Shown: positions 8,725 through 17,213, counted from the first letter of the stretch. The stretch: DNA of 64,000 nucleotides from Flavobacterium tibetense (GCF_003293845.1 NZ_QLST01000013.1:1-64000), one strand, 5' to 3'. The notes: generated from the letters alone by a model not told the origin. Numbers and translations are program-made.

Positions 8725-10158
8725 TTAATTATTTTGAATTAAAGGAATTCCGAAATAAAATTCTAAAATTTTGGTTCTAAAAATATAATCGTATTTGGTT
8801 CGTAATACTTCCGATTGCGCATTAACCAAAAGGGTTTGTGCTTGGTTAAAATCAAAAACATTCATCAATCCAACTTCATAACGGTCTTTTGCATAATTGA
8901 ATGATAAGGTTCTTGCTTCTAAAGTTTGCAAAGCAGCTTCATAACTTTCTTTCGCCGCTTTAGTATCCGTAAATGCCGTATAGACATTTCTCTCTAAGTC
9001 TAAATTTTGCTGATCATAATTCAATTTTGCTCTTTCGAATGCAACTTTGGAACGTTGTACATTATTTCTAGTTGCAAATCCATTAAATATTGGAATATTC
9101 ATTTGCAATCCAAAATTTTGACCTTTATTATTGTCAAATTGTTCCCATATAGAAAGTGGCCCTCCTAAAACTGGAGAAAAATTGGGTTGTAAAACGGCTT
9201 GATTGGTGCCGTCAACAAAACCAATAACAGATGTTGGATTATTTGCATTTGGCTGAAAACCAACAATTCTATCAAAATAAGCAGCTCTGGTATTGAAACT
9301 ATAAAATCCAACTATAGAAGGCAAATAAGCTCCTCTTGCAATAGAAATATCTTTTTTAGCAATTTCTAAATTGGACTCTGCTATTTTTAATTCGGTTCTG
9401 GTTTCTTTGGCTTTTTGAATGACTGCATTTGGACTTTCGTTCATGATTACACTATCAAAAACATCCAATTGTTCTTCTGAAATATCAAAATTTTGGAAAT
9501 CTTCTATACGAAGTAATTGTGCCAAACTCAATTTTGAAATCAAAAGTGCATTCTCTGCAGCTATTAATCTTTGTTTATCTGAAGCTACCGAAGCTTTAAT
9601 ATCCAACAAATCACCTTGTGGCACTTGTCCTGCATTTACTAATTCAGTAGTTCGTTGCAATTGCGATTCATTAAACGTCAATTGTTGCTTTTGCACTTTT
9701 ACATTTTCCTTATTGAATAAAATTTGCAAATAAGCGTTAGCAACATTTAGCGCAATATCTTCTTGCATTTTTAACAATTGGTACTGCGATGCAATAATTG
9801 ACAAATTAGATCTACGCAATTGATTTTGGTTTTGCAACCCTTTAAACAAATCCACACTCATGTTTAATCCCGCAGATGTAAACTGAGTGGTTTGGTTTTC
9901 TAATAAACCTGTTGTAATGTTTTGGTTCAAACCCACGTTCCATGAGTGAGAAGCTGATGCATTAAAATTAGGCATAAAATTACCAATTGCATCTTTTTTA
10001 GCAATTCCAGCAGTTTGCAAATCTAAAGCTGAAGACTGTACAGAAATGTTGTTTTTAATAGCATAATCTACACATTCTTGTAAGGTCCATTTTTTTTCTT
10101 GCGCTTGCAACTGAAAAACTACTAATGAAAGTAAAAAGACTATTCGTTTTCGTATCAT
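8725..10158 (-). CDS. TolC family outer-membrane efflux protein
   Basis: 477 residues starting at ATG 10158, where a clear signal peptide begins (MIRKRIVFLLSLVVFQLQAQ). The longer frame to 10224 would put 22 polar residues before it and is rejected. Two repeats of long coiled-coil helices (ESNLEIAKKDISIARGAYLP; AKLNYDQQNLDLERNVYTAF) are typical of the TolC tunnel. It should form the outer-membrane exit duct for the adaptor encoded 4 bp downstream. Confidence 0.9.
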   Translation of the reverse strand: MIRKRIVFLLSLVVFQLQAQEKKWTLQECVDYAIKNNISVQSSALDLQTAGIAKKDAIGNFMPNFNASASHSWNVGLNQNITTGLLENQTTQFTSAGLNMSVDLFKGLQNQNQLRRSNLSIIASQYQLLKMQEDIALNVANAYLQILFNKENVKVQKQQLTFNESQLQRTTELVNAGQVPQGDLLDIKASVASDKQRLIAAENALLISKLSLAQLLRIEDFQNFDISEEQLDVFDSVIMNESPNAVIQKAKETRTELKIAESNLEIAKKDISIARGAYLPSIVGFYSFNTRAAYFDRIVGFQPNANNPTSVIGFVDGTNQAVLQPNFSPVLGGPLSIWEQFDNNKGQNFGLQMNIPIFNGFATRNNVQRSKVAFERAKLNYDQQNLDLERNVYTAFTDTKAAKESYEAALQTLEARTLSFNYAKDRYEVGLMNVFDFNQAQTLLVNAQSEVLRTKYDYIFRTKILEFYFGIPLIQNN

Positions 10159-10233
10159 TCTGATGTTTATTTCTTCGAATTTCTTATTAGACCAAATTTT
10201 AAGGTTTTTGTTACAGTTAATCAATTAAAATTT

Positions 10234-10241
10234 TAATTTTG
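10234..10241 (+). promoter_or_regulatory. -7 box of the DUF4403 gene
   Basis: TAATTTTG, 16 nt before the ATG at 10258. A TTTG at 10207-10210 is 23 bp upstream, slightly further than the usual spacing. Confidence 0.45.
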
Positions 10242-10257
10242 AGCAAATTTTCAAAGC

Positions 10258-11646
10258 ATGAAAAAGCTGCAGCTTATACTATTTGTATTTATTCTATTAT
10301 TCGTAATTTCTTGTGGGACTACAAATAAAATTGAAGCTTTAAAACCACTTCCAACAACTGACAATTCAGTTATTGTTAAGAATAAAACCTCGTTTATTGC
10401 AATGCCTGTTGAAATTACTTTGAAAGAAATTCAACAACAATTAAATAAAAATTTAAAAGGATTGATCTATAACGATTCCATTATTAAAGATGATAACATT
10501 GAAATGAAAGTTTGGAAATCCAACGATATTGTATTGGAAGAAAAAAATGGATTCATTATTTCGAAAATTCCATTAAAAATATGGGCTAAATTCAAATATG
10601 GAACTGACTTTTTAGGCCTAAATGACACCAAAGATTTATTTTTAGATGGTGTTATTACATTAAAAAGCAAGCCACATCTAAGTAATTGGAAACTTACTAC
10701 TAATTCTACGATAGAAGATTTTGAATGGAAAACGAGTCCAACTATAATCGTTGCTGGAAAAGCAGTTCCGGTTACTTATATTGTAAATCCAGCTTTGCGA
10801 TTTTTCAAAACCAAAATGGCTAAAGAAATTGACACCGCTATTGACAAAACATGCGATTTCAAACCACAAGTTTTAGATGCTTTAGACAATCTAAGCAATC
10901 CGTTTTTATCGCAAGAAGCTTATGAAGTTTGGTTTAAAATGGAACCTCAAGAATTGTACGTGACCGAAGCCAAACTCACTAAGAACAAAATCACCATGAA
11001 CATGGGTTTGAAATGCGACATGCAAACCACTGTGGGTGAACCATCCGAAAAAACGTTCGACAAGAAAAAAATCGTATTAAAACCTGTTGCTTCGATGCCT
11101 GATAAATTTCAGATTTCGTTAGCCGCGGTTTCTACTTATGAAAGTGCTTCTAAAATAATTACTAAAAATTTCCAAGGACAAGAATTCGCATCGGGAAGCA
11201 GAAAAGTAGTGGTTCAAAAAGTAGCGCTTTGGCAACGCAATGGAAAAATGATTGTGGCACTAGACTTAGTTGGTAGTATTAACGGAACTATTTATTTAAC
11301 AGGAATTCCAAACTACAACACCATTACCAAAGAAATTTATTTTGAACAAATGGATTATGTAGTCAGTACCAAAAGCCTGCTACTGAAATCTGCTAATTGG
11401 TTAGCGCAAGGCACTATTTTGAAGAAAATTCAAGAAAATTGCCGCTATTCTATTCAGAAGAATTTGGAAGAAGGAAAAGCCAATATGTTGCCCTATTTCC
11501 AAAATTACTCACCAATGAAAGGCGTTTTTGTCAATGGCGAAATTGACGATTTAGTTTTTGATAAAGTGGAAATTACAGACAAAGCTATTATTGCCTTCAT
11601 CACAACTTCTGGCAAAATGAATGTAAAAATTGACGGATTGGATTAA
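10258..11646 (+). CDS. DUF4403 family lipoprotein
   Basis: A 462-residue predicted lipoprotein: a signal peptide ends in FVISCGTTNK, with the lipobox Cys at about residue 20. The body resembles DUF4403, beta-rich proteins found mostly in Bacteroidetes and Proteobacteria (SFIAMPVEITLKEIQQQLNK; VVQKVALWQRNGKMIVALDL). No catalytic motif is evident, and the family's function is not established to my knowledge. Its stop overlaps the stop of the convergent CxxC gene by 4 bp (TTAA), so there is no room for a separate terminator. Confidence 0.75.
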   Translation: MKKLQLILFVFILLFVISCGTTNKIEALKPLPTTDNSVIVKNKTSFIAMPVEITLKEIQQQLNKNLKGLIYNDSIIKDDNIEMKVWKSNDIVLEEKNGFIISKIPLKIWAKFKYGTDFLGLNDTKDLFLDGVITLKSKPHLSNWKLTTNSTIEDFEWKTSPTIIVAGKAVPVTYIVNPALRFFKTKMAKEIDTAIDKTCDFKPQVLDALDNLSNPFLSQEAYEVWFKMEPQELYVTEAKLTKNKITMNMGLKCDMQTTVGEPSEKTFDKKKIVLKPVASMPDKFQISLAAVSTYESASKIITKNFQGQEFASGSRKVVVQKVALWQRNGKMIVALDLVGSINGTIYLTGIPNYNTITKEIYFEQMDYVVSTKSLLLKSANWLAQGTILKKIQENCRYSIQKNLEEGKANMLPYFQNYSPMKGVFVNGEIDDLVFDKVEITDKAIIAFITTSGKMNVKIDGLD

Positions 11647-11912
11647 TCGCCTTTTTTGCTGTATTTGATTTTATAAATCGCATAAGCAGCAGCCGCAACT
11701 AAAATATACGGAATAATCATTAAATAAACGATTCCGTCATTTATGGCTTCAGCTTTTACTCCGCCTTCTTCACTAGCTAATGCCGCTCTACACATAGCAC
11801 ATTGGGCTTTTGAGGCAATAGGTAATAGGTAATAGGCAATAGTAAAAACTACTAACTGTAAACTTTTACCCTTTTCCCTTTTCCCTTTTCCCTTTTTATC
11901 TTTAGTTCGCAT
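11643..11912 (-). CDS. Small CxxC membrane protein of the oxidase/copper operon, with signal peptide encoded by heptamer repeats
   Basis: 89 residues. The mature part starts near QCAMCRAAL, has a CxxC motif, then one membrane helix (about residues 62-80, VYLMIIPYILVAAAAYAIY) and a Lys-rich tail. The ATG at 11912 lies inside the end of the DUF420 gene (11-bp overlap), so translation is probably coupled. The n-region (KKGKGKREKGK) and most of the hydrophobic leader are encoded by phased 7-bp repeats at 11814-11895, which is very unusual. The position in an operon with SCO1 suggests a periplasmic or membrane-anchored thiol/copper protein for oxidase assembly; that role is inference. I do not recognise a named family. 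Confidence 0.75.
   Translation of the reverse strand: MRTKDKKGKGKREKGKSLQLVVFTIAYYLLPIASKAQCAMCRAALASEEGGVKAEAINDGIVYLMIIPYILVAAAAYAIYKIKYSKKGD
11814..11895. repeat. Heptanucleotide tandem repeats (STRR-like) within coding sequence
   Basis: Four phased GGYAATA units (11814-11841) are followed by a 5-nt gap. Seven more 7-nt units follow: AACTACT, AACTGTA, AACTTTT, then four of the form WCCCTTT (11868-11895). The tract encodes the signal peptide of the small CxxC protein. Because 7 is not divisible by 3, loss or gain of one unit would shift the frame. Confidence 0.85.
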
Positions 11913-12438
11913 AAAACGGTGAAATCATTAAATACACAATAACTCCAGTAACCGCAACATACAACCAAATTGGAAATGTAATTTTTGCTATTTTCTTGTG
12001 CTTATCGAAACGTTGAGCCAAAGCTTTTACATAAGTAATCAATACTAATGGAATAATCGCAATAGACAACAAAATATGAGAAATTAAAATGAAATAATAA
12101 ACCATTTTGTATTCCCCTAAATATTTGGTTGACTCAGATGACATGTGATATGCAACGTACATTAACAAAAAAGCAACCGAACAAGCAATGGCTAATTTCA
12201 TTAAAATTTCGTGCAGTTTTCTGTTTCCGTTTTTAATGGCAATTACAGCAACTACCAATAACAAAGCGGTTAATGCATTAATTGACGCATAAATTGGAGG
12301 TAAAAACGTAAACGGTTCCACATCAATTCCTAATTTTTTGAAACTCACTCCAAATAAAGCTGCAACCGCAACAGGAATTACAACTGATAAAACTATGATT
12401 AATTTATTGTATTTTGTTTCAATAGTATTATTTTCCAT
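11902..12438 (-). CDS. DUF420 family membrane protein
   Basis: 178 residues with about five hydrophobic segments. It resembles the DUF420/YozB-like family, which is often encoded beside cytochrome oxidase assembly genes (motifs ALTALLLVVAVIAIKNGNRKLHEILMK-like, with a central YVAYH). It lies in the minus-strand operon after SCO1, separated by 2 bp, and overlaps the CxxC gene by 11 bp. Its function is unproven; a role in oxidase assembly is suggested only by context. Confidence 0.8.
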   Translation of the reverse strand: MENNTIETKYNKLIIVLSVVIPVAVAALFGVSFKKLGIDVEPFTFLPPIYASINALTALLLVVAVIAIKNGNRKLHEILMKLAIACSVAFLLMYVAYHMSSESTKYLGEYKMVYYFILISHILLSIAIIPLVLITYVKALAQRFDKHKKIAKITFPIWLYVAVTGVIVYLMISPFYAN

Positions 12439-12440
12439 AA

Positions 12441-13166
12441 TTATTCTTCTAATAAAAGTTTAATATCTTCTTTAATTGCGTTTACTCCGGGTTCTTCTAG
12501 TCCGTCGTAATATAAAATTGGGTTACCAAAATCATCTTTTCTACAGCGAATATTGCCATTTTTGTCAATCAGAGCAAAAAATCCTGAATGTTCAAATCCG
12601 CCTTTCGCTTTATTATTTTCAGCAGCATACAAATTGAATCCTTTATTGGCAATTTCATAAATGTAACTTTGTTCGCCAGTTAAAAAATGCCAGTTTTTAT
12701 GTTGAACACCCAAATGTTCGGCGTGTTTTTTCAACACTTCCGATGTGTCATAATCGGGATTAATTGTGATAGAAACAATTCCAAAATCATCGTGGTTTAA
12801 AAATTCCTTTTCAATTTTCAACATGTTTTGATTCATGATTGGGCAAATCGTTGGACAAGTTGAAAAAAAGAATTCCACTACATGAACTTTTCCTTTTAAA
12901 TCTTCATTAGAAATGGTTTTTCCATCTTGATTCGTTAACGAAAAACTTGGTGCTGAACCGATTTCCATTAATTTTTCATATTTAAAAAAAAAATTAACAA
13001 GAAATATAATCATAGTAGATAAAAAAATCAAACCCAAATATCCAAAAAACAAATAAAAAAATTTAATTCTATAAAATTTAGAAACTAATAAAATTGCAAT
13101 GAATGATATTATAGCAAACAAAAAAAGAAAATAATATTCTTTAAAAAAATCAAATATTTCACTCAT
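12441..13166 (-). CDS. SCO1/SenC family copper-delivery protein
   Basis: 241 residues. The N-terminal third has two membrane segments; the rest is a thioredoxin fold. The copper-binding CxxxC is present (FFSTCPTICPIMNQN), and the distal His is visible in the GFEHSGFFALID segment. SCO proteins deliver copper to, or reduce, the CuA site of oxidase subunit II. It sits between a 68-residue membrane protein and DUF420 and is separated by 1-2 bp from each, so the genes are co-transcribed. Two N-terminal membrane segments rather than one is a mild departure from the usual single anchor. Confidence 0.9.
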   Translation of the reverse strand: MSEIFDFFKEYYFLFLFAIISFIAILLVSKFYRIKFFYLFFGYLGLIFLSTMIIFLVNFFFKYEKLMEIGSAPSFSLTNQDGKTISNEDLKGKVHVVEFFFSTCPTICPIMNQNMLKIEKEFLNHDDFGIVSITINPDYDTSEVLKKHAEHLGVQHKNWHFLTGEQSYIYEIANKGFNLYAAENNKAKGGFEHSGFFALIDKNGNIRCRKDDFGNPILYYDGLEEPGVNAIKEDIKLLLEE

Positions 13167-13167
13167 A

Positions 13168-13374
13168 CTAATTACTCTTTAAAGCATCATTAAAAATTAA
13201 GGTATCTCTTTCTGCATGAAAATCAATATCAGTATCATTATTATTCTGATAATTGTATAATCGATTTTTATCTGTAATATTATTTTCAGTAAATCTTGAA
13301 ATAATTTTTGGAACCGTCCAAATACCAAAAATTAATACAATAAATGAAATTCCGATAAATGATTTATTCTTCAT
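13168..13374 (-). CDS. Small single-pass membrane protein in the SCO1 operon, function unknown
   Basis: 68 residues: one N-terminal hydrophobic segment (FIGISFIVLIFGIWTVPKI), then an Asn/Asp-rich polar tail. It lies 2 bp after the Cys-less thioredoxin-fold gene and 1 bp before SCO1, so it is clearly part of the operon. I recognise no family. Its place argues for a real gene that assists the neighbouring assembly factors. Confidence 0.65.
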   Translation of the reverse strand: MKNKSFIGISFIVLIFGIWTVPKIISRFTENNITDKNRLYNYQNNNDTDIDFHAERDTLIFNDALKSN

Positions 13375-13376
13375 GT

Positions 13377-14075
13377 CTATTTATTCTTTTCTATGTTTTC
13401 TTTAATCTTATCGCGAAAATCGTCTTTTCTTGCTTCATTTTTTTTCAATGCCAATCGGTATTCACGCAATAAAATTTTTACATCGTCAGTCATGTCATTA
13501 TGCAATTCTGCAGCTGAAATCGTATTATACGAATCTTTGTATTCGTCTTCCCCTGCTTTATTTTTACCTTTTCTTCCTCGTAAATTAATATTCTTATCAA
13601 TAATTACAACCGATGGTGTTCCGTAATCTTCCCCTAAATTTCCAATTAACTGTAAGGTTTCAAAATACGTTTTGATTTCTTCTGGATCAGCAAAAACAAC
13701 TTTCCAACCACCTAAATCCTCTGAAACAGTTTTGAACTTCTCAAAAATAGCAACAATATCACTTTCTGTTCCTTTTGGCGCTACCATTACTACTTGAAAA
13801 TCAGTAAATCCTGCGTACTTATTATATATTTTTTGATTGAGATTGAATAAATTTCCTTTGTTTTTGGCAATATCAAATCCTGTAAAACCAAGAATAGTGA
13901 TTTTATTTTCCAATTGAACCGATTCACCAGAGCTCGTTTGCCAATCTTGAGGCAAATCTTGTTGGTACTCAAACAATATTGGAAGAAACAAAGAATTGTG
14001 TTTCGCAGATGCAAAAATGAGATAAGTTGCAATTGGCAAAACAAAAAGCAATCCGAGTATTAATTTATTTTTCAT
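13377..14075 (-). CDS. Thioredoxin-fold (SCO-like) membrane-anchored protein without cysteines
   Basis: 232 residues. After one N-terminal membrane segment (residues about 5-23) the pattern is thioredoxin-like: strand ITILGFTGF, a helix, strand FQVVMVAP, then GTPSVVIIDK, which looks like the cis-Pro strand, and a charged C-terminal helix. Where SCO or thioredoxin proteins carry the CxxxC/CxxC there are no cysteines at all (GFTGFDIAKNKGN). It heads the operon of SCO1 and the CxxC protein, directly after the terminator of the oxidase operon. I infer a structural or chaperone relative of SCO; redox activity is excluded by the sequence. Family assignment is tentative. Confidence 0.6.
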   Translation of the reverse strand: MKNKLILGLLFVLPIATYLIFASAKHNSLFLPILFEYQQDLPQDWQTSSGESVQLENKITILGFTGFDIAKNKGNLFNLNQKIYNKYAGFTDFQVVMVAPKGTESDIVAIFEKFKTVSEDLGGWKVVFADPEEIKTYFETLQLIGNLGEDYGTPSVVIIDKNINLRGRKGKNKAGEDEYKDSYNTISAAELHNDMTDDVKILLREYRLALKKNEARKDDFRDKIKENIEKNK

Positions 14076-14131
14076 GAGAAATAGTTAAGACAGCAACTTA
14101 TGATTGACATAAATTTCAGCCACACAAAGAT

Positions 14132-14159
14132 AAAAAAAATCCCGATGTGCATCGGGATT
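14132..14159 (-). terminator. Terminator of the ctaB-coxC-type operon
   Basis: AATCCCGATG / CATCGGGATT form a 10-bp stem with loop TG. A run of T follows on the minus strand. It separates COX4 from the SCO operon. Confidence 0.85.
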
Positions 14160-14178
14160 AAATTTATATAATAAGATG

Positions 14179-14529
14179 TTAAAATATCCATTTCATATGT
14201 CCAGTATTGAAAACTTCGTAAACATAATTACCTTCAATTAAGACGATAAAACATAGATACAAAATTAAAAACACTAAAGGACCAACAATAGACCATCTAA
14301 AACTTGATTTTTCACCTTCTAAGTGCATGAAAGCCCACATAATATAATAGGCCTTAACAATAGTAAGGATAATGAAAATCCAGTTTAACGGACTTGTTCC
14401 TAAGAAAGAAGTTAAATGCAATGATTCTGGTTTAAAGATACCAAAAGCAACTTCAACAATGGTAATGACAGACAAAAGTCCGAAAACATACCATATTCTT
14501 TTTGTATTTGATTCGTGTGCGTGTGCCAT
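14179..14529 (-). CDS. Cytochrome c oxidase subunit IV-type protein (COX4/CyoD-like)
   Basis: 116 residues with a His-rich start (MAHAHESNTKRIWYVF) and three membrane helices, matching the small prokaryotic subunit IV family. A conserved-looking MWAFMHLEGEK lies in the middle helix region. It is the last gene of the operon, 19 bp after subunit III. It probably stabilises the aa3-type oxidase whose subunits I and II are encoded 23 kb away. Confidence 0.85.
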   Translation of the reverse strand: MAHAHESNTKRIWYVFGLLSVITIVEVAFGIFKPESLHLTSFLGTSPLNWIFIILTIVKAYYIMWAFMHLEGEKSSFRWSIVGPLVFLILYLCFIVLIEGNYVYEVFNTGHMKWIF

Positions 14530-14548
14530 AATACTTTTATCTTAAAAA

Positions 14549-15514
14549 TTATACTAGGTAGAAGAATGTAAATACAAATACCCAAACTAAATCTACAAAG
14601 TGCCAATATAATCCAACTTTTTCAACCATTTCGTAGCTTTTTCTTTTCTCGTAAGTTCCTAACAATACATTAAAGAAAACAATTACATTTAAAAGAACAC
14701 CTGAGAACACGTGGAAACCGTGGAAACCTGTAATGAAGAAAAAGAAGTTAGCAAACAATTTGCTTCCATATTCGTTTCTGTACATGTTTGCACCTTCCAC
14801 AACGTAAACAACATCTTCTAAGCGCTTCAAAGATTCTTCTCTTGTAAGAACAACTTTTTGTTTATCTTTAATGAACTCAGTACGAACCAAGACATCAGGA
14901 TTTGCTTTAAAACCTTCTACTACTTCAGCAACTGAATACGAGGGTAAAGCAGATTCGCCCATAAACCAAACTCCTTTATCTGGTGTATGCTGTACTCTTT
15001 CTTCATGTAATACTTTAGCGAAATCAGCCAAAGCAACACGTTCTCCTGAAGCGTTTACGAATTGCAAAATAGAACCTCCTCTTGTTTCTACCGCTCCATA
15101 CTCACCTTTGATGAAGTTTTTCCATTCCCAAGCCTGAGAGCCCAAGAAAATAAAACCACCAATAATCGTTAAGAACATGTAAAATGCAACTTTAGCCTTT
15201 TTCATATGATGACCAGCATCAACAGCTAAAACCATAGTTACCGAAGAAAAGATAAGAATAAAAGTCATCAATGCCACATAATACATAGGCGCATCAACAC
15301 CGTGCATAAATGGAAAGTGATTAAAAACCTCATCGGCAATTGGCCATGTTTCAATGAATTTAAATCTTGAAAAACCGTATGCTGCAAGGAATCCAGAGAA
15401 TGTTAAGGCATCTGATAGGATAAAAAACCACATCATCATTTTACCATAGGTTGCTCCTAATGGTCCTGGCCCTCCGTCTAAAGCGTCTTCATGTGAAATA
15501 ACTGTCGCTCCCAT
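14549..15514 (-). CDS. Cytochrome c oxidase subunit III with an extra soluble insert
   Basis: 321 residues. Five or more membrane helices fit heme-copper oxidase subunit III: GKMMMWFFILSDALTFSGF near the start, FFFITGFHGFHVFSG and the C-terminal YWHFVDLVWVFVF. Between helices, about residues 136-248, is a hydrophilic stretch of about 110 residues containing HEERVQHTPDKGVWF and many charged residues, which a minimal subunit III lacks. It lies downstream of a second, shorter subunit III gene. Whether the insert faces the periplasm is not decided here. Confidence 0.9.
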   Translation of the reverse strand: MGATVISHEDALDGGPGPLGATYGKMMMWFFILSDALTFSGFLAAYGFSRFKFIETWPIADEVFNHFPFMHGVDAPMYYVALMTFILIFSSVTMVLAVDAGHHMKKAKVAFYMFLTIIGGFIFLGSQAWEWKNFIKGEYGAVETRGGSILQFVNASGERVALADFAKVLHEERVQHTPDKGVWFMGESALPSYSVAEVVEGFKANPDVLVRTEFIKDKQKVVLTREESLKRLEDVVYVVEGANMYRNEYGSKLFANFFFFITGFHGFHVFSGVLLNVIVFFNVLLGTYEKRKSYEMVEKVGLYWHFVDLVWVFVFTFFYLV

Positions 15515-15559
15515 ATAAATTAAAATTGTTAAAAAGTTCCCAAATTTATTACTTTTTTT

Positions 15560-16147
15560 CTATTTGTAAAAATAGAAAAACAAAAACAAATATAACCAAA
15601 TAAAATCCATAAAGTGCCAATACATCGCACTTAGTTCAATACCAAGGGTTTGAGTAGGATTGTATTTTTGTTTATAATGATTATAAATTACAACAAAAAG
15701 CGATAAAAACCCACCTAAAAGGTGAAGTAGATGCACAATCACCACAATATACAAAAATGAAGTGGTAATGTTGCTCTCGCTTCCTGTAAAGAAATAGCCG
15801 TTTTCAATTACTTGCTCAAAACCTTTAAATTGGAAAACTACAAAAGCTACACCCAGCGATAAAGTAGACCACAAAAGCAAAGTTACTTGCTTACTATTGT
15901 TGTTTTTCATTGCTTTAAAAGCTAAATGAAAAGTAACACTACTTAAAAGCATAACGGCAGTACTAATTATAAAGGCATTTGGCAAGACAAAATCAGACAA
16001 CCAATCAGGTCTTGATTTACTCACCACGTAAGCGCTTGTTAATCCAGCAAAAATCATCAAAATACTAATCATTGCAAAAATAAGCAACAATTTATAGGTT
16101 TTTCCTTTTCTGCTTTGATGTTCTTCCAAAGTCATTTTTGGTTCCAT
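15560..16147 (-). CDS. Cytochrome c oxidase subunit III-like protein (short form)
   Basis: 195 residues with five predicted helices and the subunit III C-terminal signature YWHFMDFIWLYLFLFFY, also found in its 321-residue neighbour. It has no soluble insert. Subunit III supports proton uptake and stability of subunit I. It sits 2 bp downstream of ctaB and 45 bp upstream of the long form, so both should be made together. Two subunit III genes in a row suggest that both are part of one complex or form alternative assemblies. Confidence 0.88.
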   Translation of the reverse strand: MEPKMTLEEHQSRKGKTYKLLLIFAMISILMIFAGLTSAYVVSKSRPDWLSDFVLPNAFIISTAVMLLSSVTFHLAFKAMKNNNSKQVTLLLWSTLSLGVAFVVFQFKGFEQVIENGYFFTGSESNITTSFLYIVVIVHLLHLLGGFLSLFVVIYNHYKQKYNPTQTLGIELSAMYWHFMDFIWLYLFLFFYFYK

Positions 16148-16149
16148 AA

Positions 16150-17052
16150 CTATCTTATAAATTTATCTAAAACAAATATAATTTGCACTAATGATATATA
16201 GGAAACACTAACAATCATTAATTTTCTTGCAGCAACAGCATCCATTTCTTTATAGAGTTTCACTGCATAAAACAACATCCAAAAACCAAGCAACAACACA
16301 ATCGCTCCACTAACTTTGGTCAAAAACAACTTCCCAGTGAATCCAAAAACAGGAACAATGGAAGCTAAAATCATCCAAACGGTATATAAAATTACTTGTA
16401 ATGCGGTTTTCTTATCACGCTGACCTGTTGGCAACATGAAAAATCCTGCTTTTTTGTAATCGTCATACAAAAACCAACCAATAGCCCAAAAATGTGGAAA
16501 CTGCCAGAAAAACTGAATAATAAACAACGTTCCTGCTTCAATTCCAAAATGACCTGTTGCTGCCACCCAGCCCAACATATAAGGAATAGCACCCGGAAAA
16601 GCCCCAACAAACACCGAAAGTGGCGTTAGGGTTTTCAAAGGCGTGTAAACACTCACATATAAAAAGATGGAAATAGCACCAAACATAGCCGTTTTAGGAT
16701 TTACAGCAAAAAGGATTGCCAAACCAACAGCAGTTAAAACGAAACCTAGAAGTAAAGCATTTTGCTTAGAAATCAATCCTGACGGCAATGGACGATTTTT
16801 GGTTCTGTCCATCAAAGCATCTAAGTCTTTTTCAATTACTTGGTTGAATACATTAGAAGCTCCCACCATGCAATAACCACCAATGGCTAAAAAAAGTAAC
16901 ATTAGAAAACTATTCGCATTCCAAGTGTCAACGCCTAACAAATACCCTGCAAGCGTTGAAAAAACAACACTAATAGCCAATCTCGCTTTGGTTATAGCAA
17001 GAAAACTAGTAATCAATGAAGGCTTTTCAATTATTTGACTTGAGGAATCCAA
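16150..17052 (-). CDS. ctaB: Protoheme IX farnesyltransferase (heme O synthase)
   Basis: 300 residues of a polytopic UbiA-type prenyltransferase that farnesylates heme B to heme O for the oxidase. The Asp-rich motif NVFNQVIEKDLDALMDRTKN and the RPLPSG motif are present, as is the second Asp-rich loop (YDDYKKAGFFMLP). The only reasonable start is TTG at 17052: no ATG or GTG lies in frame upstream before the promoter, and the next Met is far inside the protein. It is the first gene of the oxidase operon. Confidence 0.92.
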   Translation of the reverse strand: MDSSSQIIEKPSLITSFLAITKARLAISVVFSTLAGYLLGVDTWNANSFLMLLFLAIGGYCMVGASNVFNQVIEKDLDALMDRTKNRPLPSGLISKQNALLLGFVLTAVGLAILFAVNPKTAMFGAISIFLYVSVYTPLKTLTPLSVFVGAFPGAIPYMLGWVAATGHFGIEAGTLFIIQFFWQFPHFWAIGWFLYDDYKKAGFFMLPTGQRDKKTALQVILYTVWMILASIVPVFGFTGKLFLTKVSGAIVLLLGFWMLFYAVKLYKEMDAVAARKLMIVSVSYISLVQIIFVLDKFIR

Positions 17053-17077
17053 ACTGTTTGTTTCGTTTAATTGAGCG

Positions 17078-17085
17078 CAAAGATA
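17078..17085 (-). promoter_or_regulatory. -7 box of the ctaB operon
   Basis: Minus-strand TATCTTTG (TAnnTTTG), 25 nt before the TTG start. Confidence 0.5.
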
Positions 17086-17164
17086 CGATTAGAAAACTAG
17101 ATTTTTGAATTTAGAATTTAGAAAAATTTAAAATGTTTTGTTAAAAGATGTTTTTTAGGGCATT

Positions 17165-17194
17165 CCTGTTTGCTTCGTGCCTCGCAATGACAGG
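17165..17194. repeat. REP-like palindromic dispersed element
   Basis: The segment is bounded by CCTGT and ACAGG and contains TTGCTTCGTGCCTCGCAATG. On the other strand it resembles the CATTGCGAGGCACGAAGCAA-type intergenic repeat common in Bacteroidetes genomes. Resemblance is from memory and only one copy is in the window. Confidence 0.5.
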
Positions 17195-17213
17195 GTCGGG
17201 CTATCCGCACTCG

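Noticed and set aside
11643..11646. Overlap of the DUF4403 and CxxC gene stops as a sign of frameshift or misassembly
   Set aside because: Both frames end in TAA within TTAA, a normal tail-to-tail overlap in compact genomes; both proteins have complete ends.
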